From Miscanthus floridulus (lineage: Eukaryota; Streptophyta; Magnoliopsida; Poales; Poaceae): DNA of 64,000 bases. The number at the start of each line of letters is the position of its first letter. Positions within the stretch are counted from its first letter, which is position 1. The position numbers were made by a program, and so were the translations under genes. The notes below the pieces were generated by a model that saw nothing but the letters and a program-made list of their open reading frames with translations, searched no databases and was not told the origin of the DNA. Shown one piece after another: positions 13,701 to 24,824 of this stretch. Location: contig NC_089595.1 in NCBI RefSeq assembly GCF_019320115.1, positions 109,880,158-109,944,157 on the forward strand. Reading direction: 5' to 3'.

Positions 13701-13803
13701 GATCAATGAGCCAAAGCGCCATATAGTTCTTTCTAGGAAAATAAATATAGTGGGAATTGAAGACAGGTCAGACATGTTAGAAGATTATGAAAGAAATATC
13801 TGA
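10790..13803 (+). pseudogene. TNP2-like CACTA transposase, degenerate
   Basis: Domain order follows the TNP2/TnpD-type transposase. A Transpos_assoc-like N-terminus starts at ATG 10790 (MYNADHR, then GFMCCPY-like Cys residues). The Transposase_21-like part runs from about 11,340 to 12,120, with CPNDYILYHGNEYENLDECP and FALSTDGMNPF. A DUF4218-like segment lies at 12,540-13,250 (LPPHVHLATVKLCAFLNAI) and a DUF4216-like segment at 13,340-13,730 (YYGRIEDIWELDY). The gene is broken by a frame change near 11,090, several in-frame stops between 11,730 and 12,030 at positions that usually hold Gln or Trp, and heavy damage between 12,120 and 12,270, where catalytic-core sequence is missing. The family cuts and pastes the element by binding its ends; this copy cannot. 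Family assignment is from recognised motifs, not a search. Confidence 0.8.
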
Positions 13804-13947
13804 ATTCCACCCTTCATAGTGAAGAAAGATCCAAGCATCATGTTAAATGATGAAGACACTCCATGGTTATGGCAAGATCATAACCAAGGGTCATACGTCA
13901 AGAAGAAATTCACTGTTGTGCCCACATGATACAACGATGCACTGTTG

Positions 13948-15640
13948 TGACATAGTTTTAGAAAGTCTATATGAGATTCAAGAATTTATGACTAGTGTTT
14001 GATAAAACTTTCTCAAATGGAAAAATGAGCTATGTAACAATTGTAGATCTTGCTGAGATGATCAAACTTGGTATTCAGAGTTTTTTCATCTGAGGTCATT
14101 TAGTGTCTCATTTGAGCAAGTTTGACCAAGTCAAATTTGGTCAAATGAAAAAACAACATTTTGACTCTAGTATTATGAACTCTAAATGACTTCAAATTGA
14201 AAAGTTTTGAATACCAAGTTTGTTAAAATCATCAAGATCTACAATTGTTGTTTTGGTCAACTTTCCATTTGAGATAGTTTGGACAGTTCAAATTTGTGAT
14301 GTTTAAATTCCGACACCTACAAACTAGTTTTTAGAACCCTAGATTGTCTCAAATTGAAAAGTTTTGAATACCAAGTTTGTTCAGCTAATCAAGATCTACA
14401 ATCCTTATATAGGTCATTTTTTCATTTGAGAAAGTTTAAATAAAATGTAGTTTAAATTTTACAAGTGTGTGACATAGTTTTAGAAAGTCTATATGAGATT
14501 CAAGAATTTATGACTAGTGTTTAATAAAACTTTCTCAAATGATAAAATGAGCTATGTAACAATTGTAGATATTGATGATATGATCAAACTTGGTATTCAG
14601 AGTTTTTTCATCTGAGGTCATTTAGTGTCTCATTTGAGCAAGTTTGACCAAGTCAAATTTGGTCAAATCAAAAAACAACACTTTGACTCTAGTATTATGA
14701 ACTCTAAATGACTTCAAATTGAAAAGTTTTAAATACCAAGTTTGTTAAAATCATCAAGATATACAATTGTTGTTTTGGTCAACTTTCCATTTGAGATAGT
14801 TTGGATGGTTCAAATTTATGATTTTTAAATTTTGACGCCTACAAACTAGTTTTCGGAACCCTAGATTGTCTCAAATTGAAACGTTTTGAATACCAAGTTT
14901 GTTCAGCTCATCAAGATATACAATCTTTATATAGGCCATTTTTTCATTTGAGAAAGTTTGAACAAAATTTAGTTCAAATATCACAAGTGTGTGACATAGT
15001 TTTAGAAAGTCTATATGAGATTCAAGAATTTGTGACTAGTGTTTGATAAAACTTTCTCAAATGGGAAAATGAGCTATGTAACAATTGTAGATCTTGCTGA
15101 GATGATCAAACTTGGTATTCAGAGTTTTTTCATCTGAGGTCATTTAGTGTCTCATTTGAGCAAGTTTGACCAAGTCAAATTTGATCAAATGAAAAAATAA
15201 CACTTTGATTCTAGTATTATGAACTCTAAATGACTTCAAATTGAAAAGTTTTGAATACCAAGTTTGTTAAAATCATCAAGATCTACAATTGTTGTTTTGG
15301 TCAACTTTCCATTTGAGATAGTTTGGATGGTTCAAATTTGTGATTTTTAAATTTTGACGCCTACAAACTAGTTTTCGGAACCCTAGATTGTCTCAAATTG
15401 AAAAGTTTTGAATAACAAGTTTGTTCAGCTCATCAAGATATACAATTGTTGTTTTGGTTAAATTTCCATTTGAGAAAGTTTAGATGGTTCAAATTTATGA
15501 TTTTTAAATTTCAACATCTATAAACTAGTTTTCGGAACCTTAGATTGTCTCAAATTGAAAAATTTTGAATATTAAGTTTGTTCAACTCATCAAGATCTGC
15601 AATCCTTATATAGGCCATTTTTCATTTGAAAAAGTTGTAG
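13948..15640. repeat. 522-bp tandem repeat array downstream of the transposase
   Basis: The phrase 'tgacatagttttagaaagtc' recurs at 13948, 14470 and 14992, an exact 522-base spacing, and the intervening sequence matches copy to copy with few changes. A partial, more diverged fourth unit runs to about 15,640. Each unit also has internal inverted similarity around tcaaatttggtcaaatga. No coding potential is evident. Confidence 0.9.
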
Positions 15641-16040
15641 AATAAAAATACTATATTTTTTTATTTTTATAGGTTCAACAAAAAATTCCTGTCATTTTTG
15701 TCAAAAAACCGAGAAAAAATTGAAACATTGACGTTACAATAATGTGATAATAAATTTCCTATCGAATAATATTAGTTTTATTAATTTTAAGTTACAAATA
15801 TATTTTTGCATTAACAAAATACTTAGTATTAGTAACATTTATATTCTATATTCATAAAAGAAATTAAAAACTTTAGGTTACAAAATTTTCCTATTTACAA
15901 TAAATAATTATTTAATCAATAGTATTTTTTAAAATAAATATTGCAAAGTATTGAAGTTGCTATAGAATTAATTAGTATTAAACAAGGAGAACAAAATCAA
16001 AATCCCAGGCCTTTCCAATTACTTTGGCGGGCCGCCAAAA
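15641..16040. other. AT-rich spacer within the CACTA element
   Basis: Strongly AT-rich sequence with no ORF of interest, ending in a GC-rich segment ('ggcgggccgcc') that leads into the internal subterminal-type repeats. Confidence 0.5.
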
Positions 16041-16290
16041 TTTTCAGGCCTTCAGTCCCGGCCCAGGCCAGGAACTGGTAATAAAGGGTGGGCGGAATTG
16101 CCCGCCCAAAAATACATTTAGTCCCGGCTGGTAACTCTAATGGGGACTAAAGATCCTTTAGTCTCGGCTGGTAAGCCGAGCAGGGACTAAAGGGTTGGAC
16201 CTTTAGTCCCGGTTCAACTTACCAGCCGGGACTAAAGGATCTTTAGTCCCGGCTGGTGTTACCAGCCAGAACTAAAGGGTCCCGGCCCAT
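16041..16290. repeat. Internal cluster of CACTA subterminal-type repeats
   Basis: This cluster has at least seven TTTAGTCCCGG/CCGGGACTAAAG units in both orientations, like those at the two ends, but it lies in the middle of the element. It is followed by a TATATAT run and then a GC-rich leader. It may be the promoter/regulatory region of the second gene, or the relic end of a second element of the same family. Confidence 0.8.
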
Positions 16291-17283
16291 ATATATCGAA
16301 CGGTTCCTATGTTCATCTTCTACTTTTTGATCTACAACGTCGATCTCGTCTCTGCCGCGCCCGGCTGCGTCGAGCTCTACCGCACCGCAGTCGTCGTCTA
16401 CCCCCGCCCGGCCTCGTCGTCGAGCCCCGCCCGACGGCCGTCGAGATCGTCTCCACCGTACGTCGTCCTCGCACGGCTCAGCTCGGCTCCGTGGCCGGCC
16501 AGCACGCCCGCCATGGCCATCCGCCCCTAGCCTGCTAGCTATAGCTCGGTCATATTTTTTTAGATAGTTTTTTAGATAGTTTTTTAGGTAGTGTTTGATA
16601 TATATGTTAGATTAAAATGTATTAAAATTTAATTAGTAGTTTATTCTTAGTTTTTTAGATAGTTTTTTATATATGTTAATTATATTTAAATGTATTAAAA
16701 TTTAATTAGTACTTTATTTAGATAGTTTTTTAGATAGTTTTTATTATAGTTTTTTATATATTTAGTAATTATTATTCTATCTCTCTCTATATATGTGTTA
16801 GATTTAATTTTGATTTAGTAATTCTATCTATGTATATATGTTAGGTTTAATTAGATTTAGTAATTAATTCTATCTAGAGATTCTATATGTATACATATAT
16901 ATGTACTTAATTATTTCTATGTGTATATATACATGTACTTAATTATTTCCATGTGTTGAGAGAGAGAGAAAATTGTATCTAGAGAGACAATCTATGTGTT
17001 ATCACATGCATATCTAGAGATATATACATATGCACTTATTCTATGTGTTGAGAGAGAGAGAGAAAATTGTATCATTCTATGTGTATATATACATGTATTT
17101 ATTTCCATGTTTTTGGATCCAAAATGTTTTTGATTCAATTCCAAAGCCTATACCTTATTATTGTTTATCCTTATGAAATATTATGTGTTATTATATTTAA
17201 TTGGATTTAGTAATTCTATATGTGTTGTCACATGTACTTATGTTATGTGCCATAGTAATTCTATCTATGTCTTGAAGATACAA
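16291..17283 (+). other. Leader region of the second CACTA gene
   Basis: A TATATAT run at about 16291 is followed by a GC-rich, exon-like stretch (16309-16530), then AT-rich repeats (agttttttaga units, TATATG runs, GAGAGA runs) up to ATG 17284. This looks like a 5' untranslated exon and a long intron. I see no conserved protein in it. Confidence 0.4.
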
Positions 17284-20200
17284 ATGGCTGCTCCGGATGA
17301 TAACTTGAATGATGACATAATGGCGGATATTATCAACGCCGGCACCAATACGGATGTAGATGACATGAGTCAGTACTTTGCTGATTATGAGGATATCCTG
17401 AATATCCCGGTGGTTGAAGATCAACAGATTATCGCGCAAGAAAATACTGGCGAGGTATATTCGATTATCTATCATCTCTTATAGATGCATGCGTACATAT
17501 ATTTGTTGTTAATCGTTGTATTTCTACTCATGTAGCCGGTCTCTGGATCTACATCAACCACTGACAAGAGTAGGAAAGTCTGAGGGCCAAAAAAGCCATT
17601 AGAGGGCCGTTTCATAATATCAGAATTTGACACCGACACCGGCAAACCATTGGGATCACATGCTCAGACATATGTCAATCAATGTGGGTTCATTGTAAGG
17701 GATAGGATCCTAGTTAGTGCTCGTGAATGGAAGCAGAAGATATCTGCTCCTAATGTTAGTTTTGTATCTGATCGTGACAAGAATCTAGCTTGGAGAGATA
17801 TCACTCAGCATTTTACATTACAAGCAGATGATGCTTTGAAGGAGCTAGTGAGGCATTAGACAATGAAGAAGATGGCAACATTATTCAAGAGTTGGAAGAA
17901 GACATTGTATAAAAAGTTTATCTTGAAGAATGAAACGCCGGATTTCAATGCTAAGGCGTTTGTCAAGTTGGAGTCCCATTGGGATAACTTCGTATAATAT
18001 AAGACATCTCAAGAGAGTGAGGAACGTGTGATGAGGAATTAGCAGAATGCCTGACAGAAGCAATACCATCATCGCATGGGATCAGGTGGTTATAGGAGTG
18101 CTATTCCCAAGTGGCAGAACCTAGAAGCAGAGATTACTGCCAAAGGAATCATACCTGAAACAATAGAGAAGAACTGGTCTCAATGCACAAAGAATTGATT
18201 CTACGCTCATGGGGGAAGCCTAGACCCAGACACTAGCAAGCTAATTTTTGGCCAAAAATTTGAGAGAGCAACACAGAGACTAGCTCATGCTAGGGAAGAA
18301 GCTGATAGTGGTGTTTTCAAGCCCAATAGAGAAAATGATGAATTGACATATGCCCTAGAGAATCCCGAACACGGTGGTCGAACAAGAGGCTATGGGGCGG
18401 TTCCATGGCTACAAGCATTCCTAGCAGACAAGGATACCTACAGAAGCCGCCAGAGAAAAAAGGATGAGGAGGCAGACCGAATTCGTGTATTAGAGCAATT
18501 TGTTAATGAGTCATGACAAGCATTGCTTGAATCACATGAACGAGAAAAATCTCTTGAGGCAAGAATGCAGGAGGAGATCAAGAGGCAAGTGCAGCTAGCA
18601 ATGAGTCAAATGCAATTGCAATCAATGCCGAGAGTCACCATTAGCCCTGTTGGTCAGATGAAAAGCAGTTGTGCTTCCACGGAGCTGTCAGTTATTCAAG
18701 GTGACGCTGGGTTGCGCTTCCCTGTTGATGACATTACCGAGCCTCTAACAACATGTGAGCTGCACATTCCAGATGGTAATAATGCATCAATCATGGGGCT
18801 ATCGGGGTTGTATCTCTAATAGATCGAACGAAGACACCAAGAATCCATGGGTCATTTATTCAACCTGGATATGCTAGCGTCTCGATCGATAGAGTGCTCA
18901 AAGGTTACATCAATGTTCCTCTTGACATTGAAGGCGGTGATGGGGAGAAGACACTAGGAGAAGCAGAGAAGACATTTATTCAATGGCGCAAACGCTTCAT
19001 CATCATTCCTAGGGCGCCACCGCTTCCCCTACCTCACCCTAGGTACGAATGAAAGTGAATGAAATATTATTTTCCATTAATTTTATATTGGCTTCAAAAA
19101 TAATTGACCCACAACTTGTTTTTGTAGCAGGGTCTCCCCCCCAGCCTAGCCCAATCATTCATTCCCCATCTCATCATAGCATCACGGGGGGCGAGACGAC
19201 TTCATCCCCACGGTGATCTCCAACTCCTACACCGGTCCCATCGCCTCCACAACGATCTCCAACTCCTACACCGGCCCCACCGCCTCCACAACGATCTCCG
19301 ACGCCTCCACACCGGACTCCAACACCGGCCTCATCGCCTCCATGCTGGTCTCCAACACCGCCCCCACCCCCTCCACAGCGACGCACTACAAAGACGTTTA
19401 AGGTCCCGACGGCAAAGAAGACCCCAAAAAAGAGTTATTTCTCAAGAAATACTTCCTGAAAAGACTAATGAGCAAATAGCAGCTAAAGAAGACAAAAAAG
19501 TGAAAGATTTTTTTATAGATATCCAAAAGCAGAGACAAGCGAAGCTTAAGGAGAAGCCGTACTTTTACATACCACGAGATCAGCTGAGGCAGAAGGTCAA
19601 AGCTCACAAAAAAGATGCTTGAAGTTCGTAAGCCTCCGCCACTATCAGACTATGACCGCTCCCTCATGAAGTCACATGATGCACATAAGAAAAGGAAAAG
19701 AGCATCAGGGAAGGATGTCCCACAGCTCGGACAACAGAAGCAACCAATGCAAAATCTTGTTGTTGCTAATGAATATGGTTCCAACATAGAAGTCTATCGA
19801 CCAGACAACTCTGGAGAAGTGTCGGTTCAAGACCTTAATGCTTTTTTTGAACTAACTGGTTTAACCTTGGATCAATTGACGGGCAAAGCTCTAATCCAGA
19901 ACCTAGAAGTTGATACCTGGAAGACTTATAAATTTGGCAAAAGTCTGTACAACCCTGCGGCTCTGAATGAATTGGGTACGCAAATGTACTTGCTCAACAA
20001 GTGGTACATGCAGGCATGTGGCAGGGGTGAGCAGTGGATCTTTGTCAGATTTAGAGACCATCATTACTTCCGTGGCGATGACATCTTACATATTAGTTTC
20101 GAAGAATTGCATCAACTATACCACTTGGACGCTCTGGACAAATCAATCATTAGCTCCTTTTGTTTGTAAGTGATTCTTACTTTTTATTTAATAAACTCAC

Positions 20201-21195
20201 TTCTATGCGTACGTGTATATAATTATCCTCACATGTAACTTATATTTATATACAGATTCTAGATGTCAGAGCTCCAAAGAATACAAGACACCAATATTAA
20301 CTTCATTGATCCTTATATCGTATTCAAAACCGATATTATTGTCAAGGAGCACTGGGTATCTGAAGCACAGACGAATATCATGAAGTTTTTCGTGAAGCAG
20401 CACGACAAGACAACAATACTTTTCCCATACAACTTTGAGTAAGTGTTAATAATAATGTAGTCTACACATTTTTTGTAATATCAATACAACTTATATGCTT
20501 GTACGTGTGTGTATAAACCAATGCATGTTTTACTGGATACTCATTGTCATTGAGTTAAACTCAAGTCGGTTAGTAATCTTGGACTCATTGAGAAAAGAGC
20601 GGGCACTATACCAAGATATGATAGACATTATTCAGGGATAATTTCGATCTCTCGCACACAACTATTATTGAATAGACTTTGCCATAATTTATTAACGATC
20701 GTACATTATTGGTCGCACAGAGTTTGGAAAGAGTTTATTCGGCAACATCGTAAGGATTGCAAGGCACCACTTAATGTAGTTGAAATACCAGTAAGTTGTA
20801 CTATATATACTTCCCCACATGTTTAATTACTATATCGTACTTCAATTTACGTGTGAGATGATGAGAATAATCTTCTTCTCGTACAGTGGTGTTTGTGGTA
20901 GGAACCAGGTAATAACTTATGTGGATACTACGTTTGTGAATTTATCACTGCACACATAAGAAGAACTCCTAAAGATGTCCTCAAAGTACGTATATATTAA
21001 TTTTTTATTTATTTTTAAATAAATATATATATGTATTAATACTTTTCCTTTTATTTCAAATGCAAGACTGAATGGTTGAAACAAAGGGTTATGCAAAAAG
21101 ACCATCTGAAAGCAGTTCAAGAGTCAACAGCAGGATTTCTTCTAAAAAAAGTGCTAAATCCTAACGACGAGTTCTACTTTGATCCTAAGGAATAA
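17284..21195 (+). pseudogene. Transposase_24-like / proline-rich / Ulp1 (C48) peptidase-like gene, degenerate
   Basis: Exon 1 is 17284-17454 (acidic, 57 codons; GT donor). Exon 2 starts at 17536 and, in one frame to about 18,820, resembles Transposase_24 proteins of plant CACTA elements (WKKTLYKKFILKNETPDFN, then LAHAREEADSGVFKPNREN, a charged coiled coil and a C-terminal tail). After a frame change it continues to a GT donor near 19,041. Next comes a proline-rich repeat exon (19,129-19,440), then a C48/Ulp1-like region in exons near 19,450-20,168, 20,258-20,440, 20,536-20,640, 20,721-20,790, 20,887-20,985 and 21,066-21,195. Peptidase motifs seen are WILIVIEL, LDSLRK and NLCGYYVCEF. At the expected catalytic His before WIL the sequence reads TAC (Tyr), with no AG acceptor beside it. 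The residue six before the Cys is Glu, not Gln, and a TAG precedes it. Several other stops exist. Known family members cleave SUMO-like modifiers; this copy should be inactive. Confidence 0.65.
19216..19385 (+). repeat. 42-bp minisatellite encoding a Pro/Ser/Thr-rich linker
   Basis: Units of about 42 bases ('cgatctccaactcctacacc...') are repeated four times with decay. In the coding frame they give PSPPQRSPTPTPAPPPPQRS-like text. They lie between the Transposase_24-like and Ulp1-like parts of the gene. Confidence 0.75.
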
Positions 21196-21471
21196 ATGAT
21201 GTAAATTAAATGTTTATTGATATCGTTATTTTCGAGAACAAGATTATGAAAGTGTTGTATATATACATATATATATCTATAATATATATAGTTTCATACT
21301 TTATTCGAATATAATAATGCTCGAGATGAGAATTAGATGTAATTATATGCGTGCGTGTATTTATATTAGCAGCGTAGAATACGTACATAAAAATATATTA
21401 TATATTAAACAAATATGTGTAACTGAACTAAAAACAAATTAAACAAAAAAAAGAAAAAGAAAAGGAATATT

Positions 21472-21690
21472 TAGTCCCGGTTGGGGTTACCAACCGGGAC
21501 TAAAGGGTACGGCCACGTTTGCTCGGCTGGAGGGCCTTTAGTCCCAGTTGGTAACACGAACCAGGACTAAAGGTCCCTCTTCAGTCCTGGCTCGATGACC
21601 CGGGACTGAAGGTTCCACCTTTAGTCCCGGGATCGTTGTCCCGGCGCGGTAACCGGGACTAAAGACCGTTACTGCCCGGGACAACAAGTC
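21472..21690. repeat. Right subterminal repeat cluster of the CACTA element
   Basis: TTTAGTCCCGG and CCGGGACTAAAG copies in both orientations lie next to the right terminus, mirroring the cluster at 9010-9262. Confidence 0.85.
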
Positions 21691-21725
21691 CATCCTGTAG
21701 TAGTGAAGGTGGAGCAAAGCTAAAC

Positions 21726-21870
21726 ATCATAGTACATAATAGTTCATTGTCCAACGACACCAAACAATGTTTTTGACATCACAATACATAATAGTTCATC
21801 ATCCAACAACACCAAATGATGATTTTGACATCACAATACATAACAAACATCCACAGTTCATTATCCACGC
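21726..21870. repeat. 52-bp tandem repeat flanking the CACTA insertion
   Basis: Units starting at 21726, 21778 and 21830 ('atcacaatacataatagttc') have a 52-base period. A related 'agtacataatagtt' occurs at 8924 on the other side of the CACTA element, so the insertion split a short tandem array. Confidence 0.7.
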
Positions 21871-22093
21871 GAAACAAGGCGGGTGGCGGGTAATGGAAGA
21901 AATCACATCCAACGTAGTACTCACTTATCACACCAAACATCACAGTACTCACCTACAGGTAATAAACGCGTTTGTCAACCCTCTGCGGTGGACTCTCCTT
22001 AAACTACTAATTCTAGCACGGCCATGAATGCTATAACAGTGAATCATTACATTCAGTTCTTGTTAACCGCCTCCTGAACCCTAGCCACTCATT
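21871..22093. other. Non-coding spacer
   Basis: I see no gene, repeat or terminal-repeat structure here. Confidence 0.4.
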
Positions 22094-22376
22094 AACCGAT
22101 TTAGTTTTCTCTTCTTTCTTGCACCAATAAGTATAAAGAATTTCTACAAGCTTATAACTTTTGTTCCCATTGACCGATTTAGTTTTCCCTTCTTCCTTGC
22201 ACCAATAAATATACATAATTTCTACTAGCTTATAACTTTTGCTCCCATGGACTGATTTAGTTTTCTCTTCTTCCTTGCACCAATATATACATAATTTCTA
22301 CTAGCTTATAATACTCCCATTGACCGATTTAGTTTTCGCTTCTTCCTTGCACCAATGATTTTATATACAATATCGT
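22094..22376. repeat. ~78-bp tandem repeat, four units
   Basis: The phrase 'accgatttagttttc' recurs at 22094, 22173, 22251 (accgattt to actgattt) and 22323, each followed by 'cttcttccttgcaccaat' or close variants. Confidence 0.9.
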
Positions 22377-22386
22377 ATAACTTATA

Positions 22387-22564
22387 CTCCCTCTGCCCCA
22401 ATATATAAGGTGCAACCACCTCCGGTTCAAAGACCAATGAACGCATTTAATTCTCTCTCAACACTAGTACTAGTGCATCGATCTATGTGCCTCTAGAAAG
22501 AGCACGCCTTATATTATGGGACATGTATAAAAAGTGGTTACGCCTTATGTATTGGGATGGAGTG
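22387..22564. mobile_element. Stowaway-like MITE
   Basis: The left end is TA|CTCCCTCTGCCCCAATATAT and the right end is the inverted ATGTATTGGGATGGAGTG. A CTCCCTC start after TA is typical of Stowaway (Tc1/mariner) MITEs. The right TA duplication is not clean, so that end is somewhat decayed. Confidence 0.75.
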
Positions 22565-22848
22565 AAGAGAAAGAGAGAGAGCTAAATGAGTAAGATGGAG
22601 AGTCACCCCACCTTCCCACTCGTCCGCTTTAGCTTTTTTATTTTTGCTCAGAAGCACAAGACCCAATAGCTGAATTCAACTAAAGTGTGGCCCAACTACA
22701 TCTTAGGCCTAGCACATGACTCTCGTCTATACCGAGACAGTCTAGGGATGATTTTATCTTTGGATAGTCTTTCGTGTCTAACCCTCGCTCGAACCTCTAT
22801 GACCCTGTCTTTGATCCCTTGACACCTTCTTTTCATAATTGAGCCTTT
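22565..22848. other. Non-coding spacer between MITEs
   Basis: No convincing coding or repeat structure. Confidence 0.4.
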
Positions 22849-23092
22849 GCCCTTGTTTAGTTCGCGAAATTTGGATTTTGGGGCTACTGTAGCACCTTCG
22901 TTTTTATTTGGTAAATAGTGTCCAAACATTGACTAATTAGGCTTAAAACGTTCGTCTCGCAATTTCCCACCAAACTGTGCAATTAGTTTTTCTTTTCGTC
23001 TACATTTAATGCTCCATGCACGGGCCGCAAACATTCGATGTGACAGGTACTGTAGCAACTTTTTGGATTTTGGGGTGGAACTAAACAAGGGC
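22849..23092. mobile_element. Tourist-like MITE, 244 bp
   Basis: Perfect 15-base terminal inverted repeats (GCCCTTGTTTAGTTC...GAACTAAACAAGGGC) are flanked by TTT on both sides (22846-22848 and 23093-23095). Subterminal 'tactgtagca' is also inverted. A PIF/Harbinger origin is likely, though the usual duplication is TTA/TAA. Confidence 0.8.
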
Positions 23093-23870
23093 TTTGTTAA
23101 AAACACTCAAGTAGTCAAAGTAGGCGAAGTAGTCCATGTTGGCAAGGTAGCTGTAGATGATCACGACAGTCTTCAAGCTTTCACTCACGTGCTCCATGCT
23201 CCAGGGAAGGCTTTCGTCTTTAAGCGGATTACTTGTCTAATGCACTCCTCACCAACCCCTCATGGTTAGCGCTTGTGAGAAACCCTTTCGGTTGCGTGAA
23301 GCAAAAGACGTAGGCATGAATTAAAAATTCTTTTTCTGGCGTCGTTGTCCTAACAACCGAACGAGCGCAGGAGGAGGTTGGAGTTGGATTGCTGATTTTT
23401 CTATTGCGGGGCCCATCTTCTTACCGGATGTGCATTGTGTGAGTGGGGGGAATTACTACTACCGTTGTTCCTTGGGCCCACCTTCCTACCGGATGTACAT
23501 TGTTGATGCTTTTACCGGGTAGTAGCGTTGCTTCCGGTATCAACTATTACCTCCTCTTCTTCTACTAAACAACATATATGTCTTCGACAACCTACCCATA
23601 TGTTATTTAATTAAATAGATAAACATATACACTCATACACATCATAGATTACACAAACTAGGTTTGGCTCGGGTCTGAGTGCTACTTTACTTTCCGGGAA
23701 AGGAAGGGAAGGACAGGTTTCGAAGCCACATGTGTTCATAGCCATATATTTTGGAATATTATGGCAAAATATGTAGTGCAAACTGCATGCTAGGCGAAAG
23801 CATGAAACAAATTCAAAAAAAAAATGATCTTTCAAATCTTTTTAAAATTCGGTATCGCGATAGTATATAT
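23093..23870. other. Non-coding spacer
   Basis: No recognised gene. 'ccaccttcctaccggatgta' at about 23,488 loosely repeats 'ccatcttcttaccggatgtg' at about 23,412. Otherwise featureless to me. Confidence 0.4.
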
Positions 23871-24062
23871 AAATATGTACTCACATGCTAAAGTTGAGAT
23901 GCAAACTTGCTTTTTAAAAAAATTTGTACGAAAATGACAAATTTCAGATATATGTGCGCAAGAAGACAAAATACTAGTCCTAGTCTTAAGAATTTTGTCT
24001 TCTGGTGCACATGCATATGAAATTGGTCATTTTCATATGAATTCGCATGTGAGTACATATTT
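23871..24062. repeat. Long hairpin (inverted repeat), possible MITE or small-RNA precursor
   Basis: The outer arm AAATATGTACTCACATG (23871) pairs with CATGTGAGTACATATTT (ending 24062). Inner parts also pair, notably AGAAGACAAAAT (23961) with ATTTTGTCTTCT (23992). The loop at the apex is about 20 bases and the arms about 85-95 bases with mismatches. I could not identify a family or target duplication. Confidence 0.7.
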
Positions 24063-24344
24063 GTATGAATTGTTAATGTGTCCAATTTCAGATTTTTTGA
24101 ACAACCAAAATATGTTTTATGAATTTGTTTCTATGTTTTTACCTAGTAGGTAATTTGCATTATATATTGCCGGAATATTATGACAAGAGTGTTGTATGTT
24201 TGATTGTGCTTGAATGGCCTATATCCCCGAAAAATGTCATATCCTGCCCTGCAACCAAAAGAACCAAGCAACATCGTCAAAAAGACACGGAGATGGAGTT
24301 TGATATGTGTTTATATGTATTAATTATCTTTCAAAAAGCGAATT
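24063..24344. other. Non-coding spacer
   Basis: AT-rich sequence with no supported feature. Confidence 0.4.
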
Positions 24345-24480
24345 GAGCCTAGCCCTCAATTGGTTAGGTTTTTGTGGTGGAACTTGTTGACCCGGGTTCA
24401 AACCCTCGACTTGATACGAGATTTAATGTGTTATGTTTTCAGTGGTACGAGATATGAGATTTAACGTTTCCGTCGTGCGT
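24345..24480 (+). mobile_element. tRNA-derived SINE-like unit
   Basis: A box-A-like TAGCCCTCAATTGGTTAGG and a box-B-like GGGTTCAAACCC lie about 35 bases apart, the layout of an internal RNA polymerase III promoter, and the 5' part looks tRNA-like. The 3' part ('gatacgagatttaatgtg' followed by a partial repeat 'acgagatatgagatttaacg') is not tRNA-like, as expected for a SINE. No clear target duplication or tail was found. Confidence 0.5.
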
Positions 24481-24824
24481 ATCATTCTATAAAATGCCTT
24501 GCCAATCACTATGTTCTCTGCTATAAAATCGAGTTTTATACAAATGAAACTCTCGATTTCCAACTCCAATGAGTCATTAAATTAAATATTATAGAATTAT
24601 AGAATAAAACCATACAATGAGAGGAGTCATTTCATCTATTTTTTATTGCAATCTATCTTATCTTGACACTATCTTTGCCGAGTTCAAGCTTACTAAAGGT
24701 GGTGAAACATACCTATAAGCATACCAAGTTTAGAACTACTACTAGCATATTATTCATCATATAGCTAACAACCAGCAAGCATGGTATCTCAAACATCATA
24801 ACTATAAACATACCTTACTACTAA
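24481..24824. other. Non-coding spacer
   Basis: No supported feature. Confidence 0.4.

Larger units (their letters stand above)
8955..21705 (+). mobile_element. Complete CACTA (En/Spm-type) DNA transposon, 12,751 bp
   Basis: The left end reads CACTACCAGAGAA and the right end reads CTGTAGTAGTG, whose reverse complement begins CACTACTACAG. The element is flanked by AAG at 8952-8954 and again at 21706-21708, the 3-bp target duplication expected for the superfamily. Clusters of inverted TTTAGTCCCGG/CCGGGACTAAA subterminal repeats lie next to both ends. Internal genes, all in plus orientation, are a GRF zinc-finger ORF, a TNP2-type transposase and a Transposase_24-plus-Ulp1 gene. All but possibly the first carry stops or frameshifts, so this copy is probably non-autonomous. 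The target was a short tandem repeat next to the Athila relic. Confidence 0.9.
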
